Below are positions 54,996 to 62,956 of a stretch of 64,000 bases of DNA, one piece after another. This stretch comes from Microvirga roseola (GTDB lineage Bacteria; Pseudomonadota; Alphaproteobacteria; Rhizobiales; Beijerinckiaceae): assembly GCF_020866965.1 (NCBI RefSeq), contig NZ_JAJATX010000008.1:78925-142924 (forward strand). Direction: 5' to 3'. Each line of letters opens with the position of its first letter. The stretch's first letter is position 1. The notes below the pieces were generated by a model, which saw nothing but the letters and a program-made list of their open reading frames with translations, ran no database searches and was not told the DNA's origin. Position numbers and translations under genes: made by a program.

Positions 54996-57176
54996 TCAAG
55001 TCCTCAGCCAGTGCCCGAGCCTCGTCAGACGCAGCTCCTCCTCGCCGGCGACCGCCTGCGCCAGAGCTGCGCGGCTCCCGACGAGCACCACGAGGCGGCT
55101 TGCGCGGGTCACGCCCGTATAGAGATGCTTGCGCCGCAGCATCGCACCTCGCTGGAGGGTGACGGGAACAATGACGGCGGGATACTCGGACCCTTGCGCC
55201 TTGTGGATCGTTACTGCATAGGCCAGGGCCAGCTCGTCGAGTTCCTTCAGGGAATAGCCCACGAGCCGGTCCTCGAAGGCCACCGTGAGCTCCCCATGGG
55301 TCCTGTTGACCTCGCGCACGATGCCGACCTCGCCGTTATAGACGTCTCGGTCGTAGTCGTTGCGGACCTGCATGACCTTGTCGCCCGGCCCATAGACGGT
55401 GCCTGCCCGGTGGAGGCTCTCCGGCCCCGGCGGGTTGAAAAGCTGCTGCAATTCGCCGTTCAGCATGTGCGTACCGAGCTTTCCCCGGTTCATCGGGCAG
55501 ATGACCTGTACGTCGCGCATGGGATCGAGTCCGAATCTTCGCGGAATCCGCTCACGGATGAGGATCGCCACCTTGGCCATGGCGTCCAGGGGATTGTTGG
55601 CTTCGACGAAGTAGAAATCCGAATCCGCCCTGTGCTCCAGATCCGGCACCTGACCCCGGTTGATGGCGTGGGCTGCTGCGATGATGCGGCTATCCCGCTC
55701 CTGCCGGAAGACTTCCGTCAGGTGCACCACCGGAACGGCGCCGGATGCGATGATGTCTGAGAGGATCTGCCCCGGACCGATGGAGGGAAGCTGGTCCACG
55801 TCGCCGACGAGAAGCAACGAGGCCTCGTCGGGCAGCGCGCGAAGCAGCGCCGCCATCAGACGGATGTCGAGCATGGAGGCCTCGTCGACGACGAGGAGAT
55901 GGCACTCGAGCGGGGCCTTGGCGTTGCGGCGAAAGCCGCCCTCCGATGCTTCGAGCAGCCGGTGGATCGTCCTGGCAGGCGCGCCGGTGCTCTCCGCCAG
56001 ACGCTTGGCGGCGCGGCCCGTGGGCGCTGCGAGCGCAATCGTGAGGCCATGCTCCGCCGCCAGATGAGTGAGGCTTCGGATCAGGGTCGTCTTGCCCACG
56101 CCCGGTCCGCCGGTCACGACCAGCACCTTCGAGCGGCACGCCGCCGCCAGCGCCTCGCGCTGGCTCGGGGAATAGGAAACGCCGATGGCGATCTGGGCCT
56201 CCGCAATGACCTGCTTGCTGTCGAGGCGGCTCCAGGGATGCATCCCTTCCGCAAGTTCCTTCAGGCGCTGCGCGATGAAGATCTCGGCCCCGTAGAGATT
56301 CCTGAGAAAGACGCAGCGCCGCCCGTCGAGATCGTCCGCAATCAGACGGCCTGCGGCGCATTCCGCATCAAGGGCAGGCTGCAGTGCGGCCTCAGGGATT
56401 TCGAGCAGCCGGGACGCCTTGCGCAGCAGATCCTCCGCCGGCAGGCCGCAATGTCCGTCCCCCACCGCCTCGCCCAGAACGCTCGCGAGACCGGCCTGGA
56501 GCCGCACCTCGGCGCTTGGCCCGAAATCGAGCTGAGCGGCGATGCGGTCGGCGAGAGCGAACTCGAAATCGGGAAGGTCGAGGGTGAGGCTGTAGGGATT
56601 GGCCTGGATGATCTCGATCGCCTGCATCCCATAGGCGCGATAGATCCGCGTGAGCAGGAAGCCGCCGATCCCGAAGGAGTTAAGGAAAGCGGCGATGTCC
56701 TTCATCGTGCGATGCTCGGCAAAGGACGTGGCGATGCTGAGCGCTTTCGCCATGCCGATGCCGTGCACCCGCGTGAGTTCGTGCGGGCGCTGCTCGATCA
56801 CATCGAGAATACGCGAGCCGAAGGAGGCGATAAGTCTCTGCGCGCTCGACGGGCCGATGCCTTTCAGCAGCCCCGATGCGAGGAAGCGCTGCAGGTCCTC
56901 CTCCGTCGTCGGCGCGGAGGTGCGCAGTTCGCCTGCACGGAACTGAATGCCGTGATTGCGGTCCTTGAGCCAGGATCCGCTCGCCTCGACGACTTCGCCG
57001 ATGGCGATCCGCGGAGCATGGCCGACGACGGTGACCGGCTTGCGATGGCCGCGTGCCCTCACCCGCAGAACGCAGAATCCGGTCTCGTCGTTGTGGAACG
57101 TAATTCGCTCGATGGTGCCGGTGAGATGCTCTGAAAGGGAAAGCGCTTCCTGGGCGACCGCGGGGTTATTCGGCAT
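54996..57176 (-). CDS. recD2: RecD2-type SF1B DNA helicase
   Basis: The 726-residue protein has an N-terminal OB-like/HhH region (ERITFHNDETGFCVLRVRA; LLKGIGPSSAQRLIASFG) and SF1 motifs: Walker A VVTGGPGVGKTTLI, VDEASMLD, GDVDQLPSIGPG, and C-terminal AYAVTIHKAQGSEY and YTGVTRASRLV. It translocates 5'-3' on single-stranded DNA without RecB or RecC. It lies 95 bases downstream of the possible annealing protein gene with a hairpin between, so it may be controlled by the same SOS box (58008). Confidence 0.95.
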   Translation of the reverse strand: MPNNPAVAQEALSLSEHLTGTIERITFHNDETGFCVLRVRARGHRKPVTVVGHAPRIAIGEVVEASGSWLKDRNHGIQFRAGELRTSAPTTEEDLQRFLASGLLKGIGPSSAQRLIASFGSRILDVIEQRPHELTRVHGIGMAKALSIATSFAEHRTMKDIAAFLNSFGIGGFLLTRIYRAYGMQAIEIIQANPYSLTLDLPDFEFALADRIAAQLDFGPSAEVRLQAGLASVLGEAVGDGHCGLPAEDLLRKASRLLEIPEAALQPALDAECAAGRLIADDLDGRRCVFLRNLYGAEIFIAQRLKELAEGMHPWSRLDSKQVIAEAQIAIGVSYSPSQREALAAACRSKVLVVTGGPGVGKTTLIRSLTHLAAEHGLTIALAAPTGRAAKRLAESTGAPARTIHRLLEASEGGFRRNAKAPLECHLLVVDEASMLDIRLMAALLRALPDEASLLLVGDVDQLPSIGPGQILSDIIASGAVPVVHLTEVFRQERDSRIIAAAHAINRGQVPDLEHRADSDFYFVEANNPLDAMAKVAILIRERIPRRFGLDPMRDVQVICPMNRGKLGTHMLNGELQQLFNPPGPESLHRAGTVYGPGDKVMQVRNDYDRDVYNGEVGIVREVNRTHGELTVAFEDRLVGYSLKELDELALAYAVTIHKAQGSEYPAVIVPVTLQRGAMLRRKHLYTGVTRASRLVVLVGSRAALAQAVAGEEELRLTRLGHWLRT

Positions 57177-57227
57177 CGTTGAGGCTTGAACCGCGAGCGC
57201 CGGAACGCTGCCCTATCGGGAAAGGAG

Positions 57228-57255
57228 AGGCAGGACGGCGAAAGCCACCCTGCCT
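57228..57255. other. Hairpin between the annealing-protein and recD2 genes
   Basis: AGGCAGG and CCTGCCT form an outer stem around GGC-GAAA-GCC (GNRA-type loop on the plus strand). A TTTT run follows on the plus strand only, so on the transcribed minus strand termination would be weak. It may reduce RecD2 expression relative to the first gene. Confidence 0.55.
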
Positions 57256-57271
57256 TTTCATCAAGCGGATT

Positions 57272-57934
57272 TTACGCCGCCTTCTTGGTCGGCCAGCCGA
57301 GCTCCACGAGGCGCGCCTTGGCGTAATCGCGGATCTCGTCGCGGATGCCTTCCGGAAGATCGTTGAGAAGGCGCTGCGTGTCGGCGTGGAGCATCAGGTC
57401 CGTGACCGCATTGATGGTCTTGGCCTTCTTGATCTTCTGCTTCAGCTCGTCCTCGGTCTCACCGCTGGATGCAGCCGCCTCGACCCTGCCCTTCTGCGGC
57501 TCGGTCTTCTCCACCTCGACAGGCGCTTCCATGCCGGGACGGCCCTGCTTGAACTCGTCGGCCTCCTCTTCGGAATAGACGTAGCCGTGCAGCTCGATGA
57601 GCTTGAGGATGACGCGATCCTTCGCCCGCTTCTCAGCCATGGCATAGACGTAGGCCGCCTGCTTGCCGGAGACGCGGTAGTTCACGCCGATCAGCGCCTC
57701 GCCGATGGACCACTCGACCCGGTCGCCCATGCGGCCCGTCACCTGGATCACCGCCTCGTCGCGCTCGGCGCGGATGATCTTGGGCTCGTCGAAGATAACC
57801 TTCGCCTGAGCCGCGATGCGCTCCAGGGTCTTGTGGTAGATCACGGCCGTGCCCTGGACGCGCCAGACATTGCCGGCCATGGGCTCTCCGAACTTCCCAA
57901 GCACCTCGGCGATTTTCTTGTCCGTCGTGTTCAT
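57272..57934 (-). CDS. Possible Rad52/Sak-like single-strand annealing protein, SOS-controlled
   Basis: The 220-residue protein starts MNTTDKKIAEVLGKFGEPMA. Its core is a beta-rich stretch (GTAVIYHKTLERIAAQAKVI, EAVIQVTGRM) and a helix YVYAMAEKRAKDRVILKLIE that resembles the conserved Lys/Arg helix of phage annealing proteins (Rad52/Sak groups). The C-terminal tail is charged and probably flexible. This identification is tentative, resting on pattern and context. It is preceded 74 bases upstream by an exact SOS box (58008-58022) and is followed by recD2. ATG 57934 follows AGGATCGAGA. Confidence 0.55.
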   Translation of the reverse strand: MNTTDKKIAEVLGKFGEPMAGNVWRVQGTAVIYHKTLERIAAQAKVIFDEPKIIRAERDEAVIQVTGRMGDRVEWSIGEALIGVNYRVSGKQAAYVYAMAEKRAKDRVILKLIELHGYVYSEEEADEFKQGRPGMEAPVEVEKTEPQKGRVEAAASSGETEDELKQKIKKAKTINAVTDLMLHADTQRLLNDLPEGIRDEIRDYAKARLVELGWPTKKAA

Positions 57935-58007
57935 TCTCGATCCTACTCTCAAAGGTGCCCGCAATCGGTCCCACGCTCTTTCTGACAGGCTCTGATCGGA
58001 CAGGCAT

Positions 58008-58022
58008 GTTCGTTATTTGTTC
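58008..58022. promoter_or_regulatory. SOS box upstream of the annealing-protein gene
   Basis: GTTCGTTATTTGTTC is GTTC-N7-GTTC. It is 74 bases before the minus-strand start at 57934 and overlaps an A/T-rich stretch (TATAGAACAAATAACG on the minus strand) that could hold the -10 region. Confidence 0.8.
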
Positions 58023-58183
58023 TATACCAGATCCGAGTCTCAGGGTCCAGTTCCAGCCCGATCAACCAAGCCCGAAAGCGCTTATCCTTCAGCATGTTGG
58101 CCCAGCGTCATTTTGACTCAAGCAACGTGCAGTCAAGCTTGGGCAGCCCTTTAGTGAACCCTGGCCTGATGCTTCTGCTCCAT

Positions 58184-58215
58184 TTGACGAAATCCCAATC
58201 GTTCTATATTCGTTC
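58184..58215 (+). promoter_or_regulatory. Promoter and SOS box of the gene at 58287
   Basis: TTGACG (58184-58189) and TATTCG (58207-58212) are 17 bases apart. GTTCTATATTCGTTC (58201-58215), a GTTC-N7-GTTC SOS box, covers the -10 region. LexA would block this promoter directly. The start codon is 72 bases downstream. Confidence 0.75.
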
Positions 58216-58286
58216 TCATTCATCCCACCCGCGAGACCTTGCCTCATCCGGCAGGGCCTTGACCCAAACCGTTTCCGGAGGAGCCG

Positions 58287-58937
58287 ATGTCTGCGCAAGA
58301 GATCCTCGACCTGGCGGACCGGCGCCCCGCCCGCCGCTCCGGATCCCGGCGCGCCCAGAAGCGCCCGTCCACGCCGCTGACCCGCAACGGGCTCATCGCC
58401 GACTTCCTGGGGATCTGCGAGCTCGATCCCGAGGTCGAGACCTTGCGTGCGCCGGCCGATCCGGCCACGTTCGAGATCGGCGGCGAGACCGTCGAGCATG
58501 TCGCCGATTTCGAGATCGTGCGGGATGGCGTTTCCTCCCTCGTCGATGTGATGACGGATGACGACCTGCTGACCCATTCCCTGCGCGCGGCGGCCCTGCA
58601 CGGCGTGACGGCGCAGGATGGACGCCCTTTCCTGATCGAGACCGCCGCGAGCATCCGCGCCGAGCCGCGCTTCACGACGGTGCGCCTCGTCATGGCCTGC
58701 AAGCGCACGTCCGTCACAGCCGGCGACCGGGTGCGGATCCTGCATCAGCTCGATGAGGTCGGCGCCATGCGGCTGGTCGATTGCGCGAGCGGCGTCATGA
58801 ACACGCAGGACGGCGTCGCCGCCGTCCTGGCGCTGGCCTGCGAAGGCCTGATCGCGGTCGATATCAGCCGCCCCATCCTTCCTGAGACGCAGGTGCGCCG
58901 ACGCCGCCTGCCCTATTCCGATCCATTCGGGTTCTAG
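58287..58937 (+). CDS. SOS-controlled protein of unknown function (weak TnsA-like pattern)
   Basis: The 216-residue protein begins MSAQEILDLADRRPARRSGS with a basic, probably disordered N-terminus. Its core (LIADFLGICELDPEVETL, HVADFEIVRDGVSSLVDVM) recalls the start of a TnsA-type or other PD-(D/E)xK nuclease fold, but the catalytic ExK is replaced by VDVMTDDD. It may be a non-catalytic relative. The C-terminal half is helix/strand-rich with no motif recognised. ATG 58287 has GGAGG 7 bases upstream. It has its own SOS box and promoter and converges on the SbcD-like gene. Confidence 0.7.
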   Translation: MSAQEILDLADRRPARRSGSRRAQKRPSTPLTRNGLIADFLGICELDPEVETLRAPADPATFEIGGETVEHVADFEIVRDGVSSLVDVMTDDDLLTHSLRAAALHGVTAQDGRPFLIETAASIRAEPRFTTVRLVMACKRTSVTAGDRVRILHQLDEVGAMRLVDCASGVMNTQDGVAAVLALACEGLIAVDISRPILPETQVRRRRLPYSDPFGF

Positions 58938-58947
58938 AACCGTTGCT

Positions 58948-59949
58948 CTAGGATTGGGCCGCGTGGCGCTCCACCGCCTCAGAGAGGAGCGAGCGCACGA
59001 TCGCGCGCACCGCGTCCGACGTGTTGTCCTCTGAGAATTTCGCCTCAATTTCGTCGCGGACGATGGAGCCGTCGCCGCTGCGCTTCAGCTCCGTCGAAGT
59101 CTCGGCCTGAAGCAGCGTGACGAAGGCGCTCTCGACCTCGCGCGCGACTGCCCCAGCATCGGCCGCATCGACAAGGCGTCCCGTCAGGTCGAACACGCCG
59201 CTCTCGAAGGGCAGCGCCTGTGCCTCCAGTTCACCGCCCGCGTCGAGAATCCAGGCGCGTGGAACGTGATCGACGAGATCCACCGATTGCCGGGTGATGT
59301 TGCCGGGATTGGCCCAGCGCGTCCGGCCCGCGAGAACCGATTTCTGCGTCTTGTGAATGTGCCCGTTCACGAGAAGGTCGCAGCCTTCCACCGCGAAGGG
59401 CGGAACCGCTCCGGGATAGCCGCCATCGAAAGCGATGTCGTGGTGGGTGAACCAGGCCTGCAGATCGACGCCGGAGAAGGAGCCGCGCATGTCCGTCGGG
59501 ATCGCCTGGCCGTAGGGCGTCATGCCGATCCCTAACCGGCGCGTACCGATCAGGACCTCCATTACGGGGGCGGAGGTCGCCACCACATCGACCACGTCGC
59601 AGAGCCCGAGGAGCGCCAGCGAGTCGCTGTCGGTGAGCACCGTGTGCTGGATGTCGTGGTTGCCCACATTCACGATGGGACGGCGGCGAAATCCCTTAAG
59701 GACCCGGATGAGCTGGTTCTTCAGCGACTCGTCAGGTTCCACGGGCCTGTCGAAGAGATCGCCGAGGATGATGACGCCAAGATCGCGCTCATTTGCAATG
59801 GCGACGCAACGCTCGAGCTTGCCGAGCACGGCCTGCGGCCACACGGCATCCCTGCGCCGCCCCGGACGGCGCGAGCCTACATGCGGGTCGCCGATGACGA
59901 GAAGGCCCTCGCAGGCCACGGGTTCGAGACGGTCTCCAGACAGGATCAT
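58948..59949 (-). CDS. SbcD/Mre11-like metallophosphoesterase
   Basis: The 333-residue protein carries the five phosphoesterase motifs: GDPHVG (about residue 20), GDLFD (63-67), GNHD (96-99), THHD (168-171) and GHIH (196-199). The C-terminal tail is a capping region. It would be the nuclease partner of the SMC-like ATPase encoded directly upstream, whose stop overlaps this ATG (ATGA). Shared translation suggests a fixed 1:1 or 2:2 complex like SbcCD. It is the last gene of the minus-strand operon starting near 62074. Confidence 0.88.
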   Translation of the reverse strand: MILSGDRLEPVACEGLLVIGDPHVGSRRPGRRRDAVWPQAVLGKLERCVAIANERDLGVIILGDLFDRPVEPDESLKNQLIRVLKGFRRRPIVNVGNHDIQHTVLTDSDSLALLGLCDVVDVVATSAPVMEVLIGTRRLGIGMTPYGQAIPTDMRGSFSGVDLQAWFTHHDIAFDGGYPGAVPPFAVEGCDLLVNGHIHKTQKSVLAGRTRWANPGNITRQSVDLVDHVPRAWILDAGGELEAQALPFESGVFDLTGRLVDAADAGAVAREVESAFVTLLQAETSTELKRSGDGSIVRDEIEAKFSEDNTSDAVRAIVRSLLSEAVERHAAQS

Positions 59950-61781
59950 GCGGTCAGCCGCTCCGAGGGCTTCGAGGAATGGGACGAATGGGCGTGATGC
60001 TCCAGCAGGTTGTCGGCGCTGACCGGCGAGCCGCAGGTGGGGCAGAGCCCGCCTGTCTCCTCGACCAATTGCGCCATCTCGGCCTGGACGGATTTCAGCT
60101 CCTCGTCGATCTTCGCCATGCGGCCCTGGACGATCAGGGCGGCGCTGCGCAGATCGGTGAGGCGCTTGAGGATGTCTTTCTGCGGCCCCGTGTTTTCAAG
60201 GGCCGGAACGGTTGCAGGCAGGTCCCGCAGCGCCGCAGCCCGGTGCTTGGCGTTGGCGAGCGAGCGCGAGATCTGCACGACTTGGCGGCCGAGCCGCTCG
60301 CGTTCGCGGCTCCGTTCGACCGTCCGGCTCAGCTTTGCCAGCTGCTCCGGCTCCGGCAGCGCCGCCGTCGCCTCGGTCCGCGCCTTCGCCTTCGCCAGGC
60401 GCTGCCGGATGCCGGACAGCTGCATCGCGCGCGCCTGAAGCCTCTCGAGGCGAAGGGTGGCAGCCTTGACCTGATCGGCCTGCCCTCGCGCCTGTGCCAG
60501 ATCCTCCTTCAAGGAATCGAGCTCGACCAGCTGGTCGAGCGTTTCCTTCAGCGCGATCAGCTCCTTCTCGCCATTGCGGACGAGGGCGTTGTCGCGCGCG
60601 CAGCGTTCGCGATGGATGACGAGCATGTCGCGGATGTAGCTCGCCTCCTGTCCAATGGAGAGAACAGCCGAACGCCGCGAGGCGGTCTCGCCGAGGAGGA
60701 AGACGGGAAACTTCTGGTGCGCGATATGGACGTCGAGGTCCTCCACCTTGGTGATGCGGAAGAGGTCGGCCGCCCAGTCCGGGACGTTGCGTCCGCCGGT
60801 CTCGTAGCGCATGCCCTTCTCCTCGACGACGGAGCCGTCCGCCTCGTGCAGGGACCAGACATTGACCGGCGAGCGGCGCGGCTGGCGCGTGAAGCGTAGA
60901 ACCCGCCTGCCTGCAACCCCGATCTCGACAGTGGCGGCTTTCGTCCCGGCGCGCACGAGACTGTCGCGCGCCTCGCCGTAGAACACGGCGCGCAGGCTGC
61001 GGATGAAGGTGGACTTGCCCCGGTTGTTCGGTCCGATCAGGGCGTTCACGCCGGGGCTCAAGTGAAGCGTCGCATCCTCATAAGCCTGCACGTTGACGAG
61101 GCGGATGAAGCGCAGGCCCGGCTGCACATCGTCCCATTGCGGGCCGGTATCGACAGATTGCACCGTCACCCCGGAGCCGGGCTCGCCGACGATGCGCGCG
61201 ATATGGAACTTGCCGGAGAACTGCGACAGGTCGTGGTGGGAAACGGCAAGGCACTGCACGCCGAGCCGCGCAGCGCCGTCCTCCAGGACCTTGTAGAAGG
61301 ACGAGACGCGACCGGGCGCGATCCAGCAATCCGCCTCGTCGAGGGCGAGAAAGCGCGCTACATCCGCCTTGACCACCGCGATCAGCCGCAGGGCCATGCC
61401 GATCACGTTGGTAAGCGCGCCGCCATTGTCCTCCAGCACGTCTTCCAGGGTGCCGTCCGGACGCCTCACGCAGATATCGAGGGAGGCCAGCCCGCGCTCC
61501 GTCGAGAGTTCGAGCGCCACGGGCTTCTCGCCGGGCAGCACTTCCTGCACGAGGACCGTGAGCAGCGTCTCGAAGGCCGCGAGGCTGCGGCGGCTCGCGC
61601 TGCCGTGCACCGCTTCGATGAAGGCTTCCACCTCGTCCTTGACGGCAAGCCTTCCCTTGGCGAACTCCACGTCGCGGGTCAGCTCCGCGATGCGCGCTAC
61701 GACGCCATCGCGGCGGCCATCGAGGCGCGCGAGCAAGGCAGCGACGCGCGCCACATCATGGTCGATGGCGTGCACGCTCAA
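59946..61781 (-). CDS. Rad50/SbcC-like ATPase with circularly permuted domain order
   Basis: The 611-residue protein has the parts of an SMC/Rad50 ATPase in an unusual order. Residues 1-60 are coiled coil. Residues 75-200 form the C-lobe: signature-like NGGALTNVIGMALRLI (119-134), Walker B FLALDEAD (144-151) and the H-loop AVSHHD (179-184). Residues 225-365 form the N-lobe: Walker A IGPNNRGKS (249-257) and the Q-loop IAHQKFP (353-359). A coiled coil follows (about 370-575), then a C-terminal hook CPTC (580-583). In classical Rad50 the N-lobe comes first and the hook lies in the middle. The start is TTG 61781 in a TTGA overlap with the coiled-coil gene; GTG 61775 is possible. Confidence 0.85.
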   Translation of the reverse strand: MSVHAIDHDVARVAALLARLDGRRDGVVARIAELTRDVEFAKGRLAVKDEVEAFIEAVHGSASRRSLAAFETLLTVLVQEVLPGEKPVALELSTERGLASLDICVRRPDGTLEDVLEDNGGALTNVIGMALRLIAVVKADVARFLALDEADCWIAPGRVSSFYKVLEDGAARLGVQCLAVSHHDLSQFSGKFHIARIVGEPGSGVTVQSVDTGPQWDDVQPGLRFIRLVNVQAYEDATLHLSPGVNALIGPNNRGKSTFIRSLRAVFYGEARDSLVRAGTKAATVEIGVAGRRVLRFTRQPRRSPVNVWSLHEADGSVVEEKGMRYETGGRNVPDWAADLFRITKVEDLDVHIAHQKFPVFLLGETASRRSAVLSIGQEASYIRDMLVIHRERCARDNALVRNGEKELIALKETLDQLVELDSLKEDLAQARGQADQVKAATLRLERLQARAMQLSGIRQRLAKAKARTEATAALPEPEQLAKLSRTVERSRERERLGRQVVQISRSLANAKHRAAALRDLPATVPALENTGPQKDILKRLTDLRSAALIVQGRMAKIDEELKSVQAEMAQLVEETGGLCPTCGSPVSADNLLEHHAHSSHSSKPSERLTA

Positions 61782-62074
61782 CGCTCGTCCCCAAGCTGCC
61801 GGAGGCGGGTTTCGATATCGCGGAGAGCGTCTCCGAATTCCTCGACAAGCTTGGCGTTCTGCGTGAGCGCCGTCTCGATCAGCTGCTGGATCGCCGCCTC
61901 GTCATCCATGCCGAATTCATCAAGCGCGACCTTACGCGCCTCCTCCAGCTCGGCCGATAGGCGCTCGACCTCGCCTTCCGCGCGGATCCGCTCCGCCCGA
62001 AGCTTGTCGAAGGTCTTCCGCATTTCTTCGAGGCGCCGCAGGCTATCCGATTCCAGGCGTGTCAGGCTCGTCAT
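61778..62074 (-). CDS. Short coiled-coil protein, coupled to the permuted ATPase gene
   Basis: The 98-residue protein (from ATG 62074) is almost wholly alpha-helical, with a heptad-like region (LEEMRKTFDKLRAERIRAEG, RLSAELEEARKVAL) and no Cys or enzyme motif. Its stop overlaps the ATPase TTG start. It may supply the missing part of the second coiled-coil arm of the permuted ATPase (arm two in the ATPase is only about 60 residues against about 200 for arm one). That is inference. A start at 62104 (TTG) is also possible, but without a ribosome-binding site. Confidence 0.65.
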   Translation of the reverse strand: MTSLTRLESDSLRRLEEMRKTFDKLRAERIRAEGEVERLSAELEEARKVALDEFGMDDEAAIQQLIETALTQNAKLVEEFGDALRDIETRLRQLGDER

Positions 62075-62107
62075 GAGGGGGTTCCGATGCAGATGAATGG
62101 TCAAGCT

Positions 62108-62191
62108 TTAACTGATGATCGGCGATACTTCACCGCAACGACTTCGCCTCATTTTGGGCCGGATCATAGACGAACTCTTCAACGCTGACAT
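62108..62191 (-). CDS. Possible leader peptide upstream of the SMC-like operon
   Basis: ATG 62191 has GGAGGG 5 bases upstream, an unusually good site, and reads 27 codons (MSALKSSSMIRPKMRRSRCG...). A second frame in the same place (CTG start, LDVSVEEFVYDP...) is also protein-like. Either could be a remnant, a leader or chance. Low confidence. Confidence 0.25.
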   Translation of the reverse strand: MSALKSSSMIRPKMRRSRCGEVSPIIS

Positions 62192-62250
62192 CCAGCCCTC
62201 CACATAATGCCGGTTACTCCAAGATTACAGTCCAGCGCAACGGACTTTGC

Positions 62251-62290
62251 TTGACACAGGATGTGCCGGCATTATGTTCATGTTTTGTTC
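62251..62290 (+). promoter_or_regulatory. Strong promoter with SOS box at the divergent region
   Basis: TTGACA (62251-62256) and TATGTT (62273-62278) are 16 bases apart and read toward the gene at 62360. GTTCATGTTTTGTTC (62276-62290) is an exact GTTC-N7-GTTC SOS box overlapping the -10 region. It also lies upstream of the minus-strand SMC-like operon. Confidence 0.8.
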
Positions 62291-62301
62291 CACGTGAAAC
62301 A
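62286..62301. other. parS-like site (ParB-binding consensus)
   Basis: TGTTCCACGTGAAACA fits the ParB-binding consensus TGTTNCACGTGAAACA exactly and is a near-perfect palindrome around CACGTG. Its first five bases are part of the SOS box. No parA or parB gene is in the window, so the significance depends on chromosomal position. Confidence 0.65.
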
Positions 62302-62359
62302 TGCGCTTCGGATGTGACGCCATTGGGGCGGACAATCCCGTCGCCGGAGGAATGGCAGA

Positions 62360-62956
62360 ATGACCGCGATGACGGACGAGCGTCCAATCTTCGAGAACGA
62401 GGAATGGCTCGTGACCGAGAGCGGCCTCGAACATAAGACGACCGGCTATTTCATCGACCGCGACAGTCTCGGCCAGCGCCGCGAGGACGGGCTATGGGCC
62501 TGGCCGCTGCACATGGCCGAGAAGAGCTGGTGCACGGCTGCCGTTTTCGCCGAGGCGTTCGCCTGCGCGGCAGCGACTTACCGTGTCGAGATGGACGCCG
62601 ATCTCGCGCGCACGTTCCGGATCGCGCGGTCCGAAATATCGCCTTGGCCGCAGCCTGAAAAACAACGGTTTCATCCTGCTCCTCCCCTGCCCGCCTCCTT
62701 GCGGCCAGAGGAGTCAGACACCATCTTATGGACATCGAATTCGCCGCCGATTCCTCCGACGATTCAAGGTCCGGAGAATTCGCGTGACGGTTGGCGCCCG
62801 CAGAAGAAGGCGCGCCCGTTTTCGGCCCATGCACAGCAACATCTCGCGCACCTGATGATGGTGAGCAGTTCCGCTTCATCGCGGAAGCCGCGCCAGATTC
62901 GCAGGACCGGGACGAAGCTCGTTCGGTTGCTCCAGGCTGCCTGGAGCACAAGGTGA
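62360..62956 (+). CDS. SOS-promoter-linked protein of unknown function, possibly frameshifted
   Basis: From ATG 62360 (7 bases after GGAGGA) the frame reads 198 codons. Residues 1 to about 92 are protein-like (IFENEEWLVTESGLEHKTTG, DGLWAWPLHMAEKSWCTAAV), with a conserved look but no known domain. After about residue 92 the composition becomes Pro/Arg/Ser-rich. A one-base change near 62636 would instead end the protein at TGA 62656-62658 (ALAAA), giving 99 residues. The long frame ends in a GTGA overlap with the next gene, which argues for the long form. Either is possible. Confidence 0.5.
   Translation: MTAMTDERPIFENEEWLVTESGLEHKTTGYFIDRDSLGQRREDGLWAWPLHMAEKSWCTAAVFAEAFACAAATYRVEMDADLARTFRIARSEISPWPQPEKQRFHPAPPLPASLRPEESDTILWTSNSPPIPPTIQGPENSRDGWRPQKKARPFSAHAQQHLAHLMMVSSSASSRKPRQIRRTGTKLVRLLQAAWSTR

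Noticed and set aside
57228..57255. Hairpin between the annealing-protein and recD2 genes as a full terminator
   Set aside because: The strong U-run is on the non-transcribed strand, so it was listed as a hairpin only.
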